Positions 61,866-64,000 of a DNA stretch of 64,000 bases are shown piece by piece. The notes beneath the pieces were generated by a model. That model searched no databases. It was not told the origin of the DNA and saw only the letters and a list, made by a program, of their open reading frames with translations. The stretch's first letter is position 1. Each line of letters begins with the position of its first letter. Origin of the DNA: Luteibacter yeojuensis. GTDB taxonomy: Bacteria > Pseudomonadota > Gammaproteobacteria > Xanthomonadales > Rhodanobacteraceae. Location: positions 496,001-560,000 of the forward strand of contig NZ_JAAQTL010000001.1 of the NCBI RefSeq assembly GCF_011742875.1, in the 5' to 3' direction. A program made the translations under genes and the position numbers.

Positions 61866-62420
61866 TCAGTCGGCAACGAGTTCTCGGATCCGGACCATGG
61901 CGTAGCGGAGGCGCGATTTCGCCGTCTCCTTCCCGACGCCGGTCACGGTGGCGATGTCCTCCAGGGAAAGTTCGTTCTCCATGCGTAGCACGAACGCGGT
62001 GCGCTGTTCGTCGGAAAGCGATTCGATCGCCCGCTGCATGCGCCGGCGCAGTTCGAAATCCGACAGCGCATGCTCGGGCTGCTCCCGCTCGGGCGCCGCC
62101 TGCGCAGCGAACACGGCCTCGGTTTCCGCCGCGCCGGCCTGCGGCCGCTGCCGGCGGAAGGTGTCCACGGCGAGGTTGTGCGCAATCTGCAGCAGCCAGG
62201 TGCCGAACTTCGCGTCGGGCCGGTAGCGCTGCCGGGCGGCGATCACGCGGCTCCAGGTCTCCTGGAACAGTTCGTCCGCGATCGCCCGGTCCTTCACCGT
62301 CTTCAGCAGGAACCGGTAGAGAGGGCCCTTGTGCCGCGCATAAAGCTCGCCGAAGGCGGCCGCATCCCCGCCCGCCCAGGCGAGCATCAAACCGCCGTCG
62401 TCGGCCAGGGGTGCGTCCAT
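61866..62420 (-). CDS. ECF RNA polymerase sigma factor
   Basis: A 184-residue sigma-70 family factor. Region 2 has LYARHKGPLYRFLLKTVKDR, ADELFQETWSRVIAARQRY and FGTWLLQIAHNLAVDTFRR. Region 4 has LSLEDIATVTGVGKETAKSRLRY. It is distinct from rpoE at 33 kb and lies in an apparent VWA - sigma - anti-sigma - YigZ operon, 11 bp after the VWA gene and 1 bp before the anti-sigma gene. Its regulon cannot be read here. Confidence 0.94.
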   Translation of the reverse strand: MDAPLADDGGLMLAWAGGDAAAFGELYARHKGPLYRFLLKTVKDRAIADELFQETWSRVIAARQRYRPDAKFGTWLLQIAHNLAVDTFRRQRPQAGAAETEAVFAAQAAPEREQPEHALSDFELRRRMQRAIESLSDEQRTAFVLRMENELSLEDIATVTGVGKETAKSRLRYAMVRIRELVAD

Positions 62421-62431
62421 GGCGGGGGAGG

Positions 62432-64000
62432 TTACGGCATCGCGGCCTTTGGCGTCTGCATGGCATCGGCGATATCCGCCAGCCTGGCCATGCCCGCACG
62501 GTATCCGCCTTCGTCTGCGCCGAGCGCGCCGCGCGCGAGCGTCGCCACCTTGTCGTAACCGAACCCGTCCGCGTATTTGCCGCCGCGCAGGTTCTCGGCG
62601 AACGCGGCGACGGCGGCCGCGAAGCGGAGGCGCTCGCTGGCGCCTGGCGCCACGTCCGCGGGGATCGGCTGTTCGATCAGCTGGCTCTTGCCGTCGCCGG
62701 GTGCCTTGTAGCGAAGCCGCAGGAAGGCAAGCTCACCCGATCCGCGGCTTTCCGTCGCCGCGCCGTAGCGCAGGGGGGCGATGCGCGCGCCTTTCGCTCC
62801 TTTCAAGGTGATCTCGTACAGCGCGGTGACGTTCGCGCCCGCGCCGATGTCGCCCGCGTCCACGGCGTCGTTGTTGAAATCCTCGCGTGCGAGTACGCGC
62901 TTCTCGTAGCCGACGAGGCGGTACTCCGCGACCACGGCGGGATTGAATTCGACCTGGACCTTCACGTCCTTCGCGATCGTCAGGAGGGTCGCGGACATCT
63001 CGTCCACCAGCACGCGACGCCCCTCGGCGAGGCTGTCGATGTAATGGTGGCTGCCGTTGCCGGCATCGGCGAGTTCCACGGCCATGTCGTCGTTGTAGTT
63101 GCCCTCGCCGAAGCCGAGGGTCGTCAGCGCGATACCGCTCTTGCGCTTCTCGGCAATGCGGTCGGAAAGCGCCTTGACGCCCACGGTGCCGACGTTGAAG
63201 TCCCCGTCGGTGGCGAGGATCACGCGGTTCACCCCGCCCTTGATGAATCCCTTCGCGGCCTGCGCATAGGCGAGGTCGATGCCCGCCGCGCCGTTGGTGG
63301 AACCGCCGGCGCCGAGTGCGTCGATGGCGGCGACGATCCTGGCGTGCTGGTCGCCGGGGGTGGAGGGCAGCGCCACGCAGGTGGCTCCCGCGTAGGTCAC
63401 CAGCGAGATCCGGTCCCGCGCACGCAGTTTCGGGACGATCTGCCTCAGCGAGGCCTTCAGCAGCGGCAGCTTGTCCGGCGCGTCCATCGAACCGGAGACA
63501 TCCACGAGGAAGACGAGGTTCGCTGCCGGGATTTCCGCGGCGGGGACTTCGTAGCCCTGCACGCCCACGAGCAACAACCGGCGATCCGCGTTCCACGGTG
63601 CCGGCGCCAGTTCCGTGGTCACGCTGAAGGGCCGGGCCTTCGTCGTCGGCGGTGCATAGCCGTAGTCGAAGTAGTTGATGAATTCCTCGGTGCGCACGGC
63701 GTCCGCCGGCGGCAACCGGCCTTCGTCGAGCATGCGGCGCACGTTCGTGTACGAACCGGTGTCGACGTCCAGGCCGAAGGTGGAGACGGGATCGGTCGCG
63801 GCGAGGTGCACCGGATTCGCGTCGCGATGCGCGTAATTCTCGCGCTCGGGCATGTCCCGCGGCAACGGAGCAAAACGGCCCGCGGGAGCGGCGGCCAGCT
63901 TGGCCTCGGCCATGGCCTGGGGCGCGACCCCGGGCGACAGGAGCGGCGCCGGACTGGGGGACGCCACGGGCATCGGCGGCGGTGCCGGGACGGACGATGT
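62432..64000 (-). CDS. Von Willebrand factor type A domain protein, YfbK-like (5' end outside window)
   Basis: The frame stays open to the window edge, so the signal peptide region is missing. The part seen (about 520 residues) has a Pro/Ala-rich N-terminal stretch. A YfbK-type VWF_A N-terminal segment follows (ENYAHRDANPVHLAATDPVS, then RTEEFINYFDYGY). The VWA domain has the metal-ion site DVSGSMDAPDK, GGSTNGAAG and ATDGDFNVG. A C-terminal DUF3520-like domain runs to the end. Such proteins are periplasmic or membrane-bound and bind partners through a metal. It is the first gene seen of the sigma/anti-sigma operon. Confidence 0.88.
   Translation of the reverse strand, partial: TSSVPAPPPMPVASPSPAPLLSPGVAPQAMAEAKLAAAPAGRFAPLPRDMPERENYAHRDANPVHLAATDPVSTFGLDVDTGSYTNVRRMLDEGRLPPADAVRTEEFINYFDYGYAPPTTKARPFSVTTELAPAPWNADRRLLLVGVQGYEVPAAEIPAANLVFLVDVSGSMDAPDKLPLLKASLRQIVPKLRARDRISLVTYAGATCVALPSTPGDQHARIVAAIDALGAGGSTNGAAGIDLAYAQAAKGFIKGGVNRVILATDGDFNVGTVGVKALSDRIAEKRKSGIALTTLGFGEGNYNDDMAVELADAGNGSHHYIDSLAEGRRVLVDEMSATLLTIAKDVKVQVEFNPAVVAEYRLVGYEKRVLAREDFNNDAVDAGDIGAGANVTALYEITLKGAKGARIAPLRYGAATESRGSGELAFLRLRYKAPGDGKSQLIEQPIPADVAPGASERLRFAAAVAAFAENLRGGKYADGFGYDKVATLARGALGADEGGYRAGMARLADIADAMQTPKAAMP

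Overview
The window is about 66% GC, gene-dense and chromosomal. Gene content and order point to the Xanthomonadales (Lysobacterales), most likely a Rhodanobacteraceae relative of Luteibacter or Dyella. The evidence is the lexA-imuA-imuB-dnaE2 cassette behind a GTAC-type LexA operator, the rpoE-rseA-mucD-lepA-lepB-DUF4845-rnc-era-recO chain, an S-methyl-5'-thioinosine phosphorylase, and about twenty copies of a GTAG/GTGG palindrome of the xanthomonad REP type. The genus is an inference.

Layout. 0-2.4 kb: 3' part of a TonB-dependent receptor. 2.4-6.5 kb: a hybrid PAS histidine kinase set among very small genes (two one-helix membrane peptides, CsbD, a Lys/Ala-rich histone-like DUF6496 protein, an acidic 50-residue peptide). 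6.5-8.8 kb: a structured gene-free region, class III alcohol dehydrogenase, an S4 RNA-binding protein and a secreted Met/His repeat protein. 9.0-15.0 kb (minus): the SOS mutagenesis operon lexA-imuA-imuB-dnaE2. 15.1-17.6 kb: MFS transporter, HAD phosphatase and DeoR regulator. 17.8-21.7 kb: divergent ppsA and ppsR, then DUF1249. 21.8-22.2 kb: tRNA-Ala, tRNA-Glu and tRNA-Asp with one promoter and one terminator. 22.4-27.6 kb: CPA2 antiporter, periplasmic FKBP isomerase, UDP-glucose dehydrogenase, SlyX, DUF2058. 27.7-32.9 kb: FadB-like beta-oxidation protein, then a possible Ycf46-N-like protein with a GGDEF-EAL protein. 33.1-41.6 kb: the envelope-stress and core-housekeeping chain from rpoE to recO. 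41.7-45.2 kb: REC-HPt protein and a YdbH/YdbL pair. 45.3-49.7 kb: rlmD, CYTH, nagZ, HPRT, MTI phosphorylase, cold-shock protein. 49.9-52.8 kb: three small type IV minor-pilin-like genes, a Tat-exported asparaginase-family protein, CutC. 52.9-58.6 kb (minus): the four-gene ligase-associated DNA-damage module. 58.7-64.0 kb (minus): ABC exporter, YigZ, an ECF sigma/anti-sigma pair and a VWA protein cut by the window end.

How parts fit together. There are two DNA-damage systems: the SOS mutasome, whose LexA operator lies on the promoter and start codon, and the ligase/exonuclease/helicase/PdeM module. Envelope stress is read through RpoE/RseA/MucD; matching GAACTT-N16-TCTC sites precede rpoE and the periplasmic FKBP gene, which suggests one regulon. 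Purine salvage (HPRT, MTIP) and cell-wall recycling (NagZ) lie together.

The most unusual signals are a REP-type palindrome translated in frame inside lexA, a REP pair that separates imuB from dnaE2, two genes whose stop codon is the TAG of a REP, and a compound palindrome with repeated CCTCGG motifs upstream of the formaldehyde dehydrogenase gene. I did not find a wholly new multi-gene defence or biosynthetic system.
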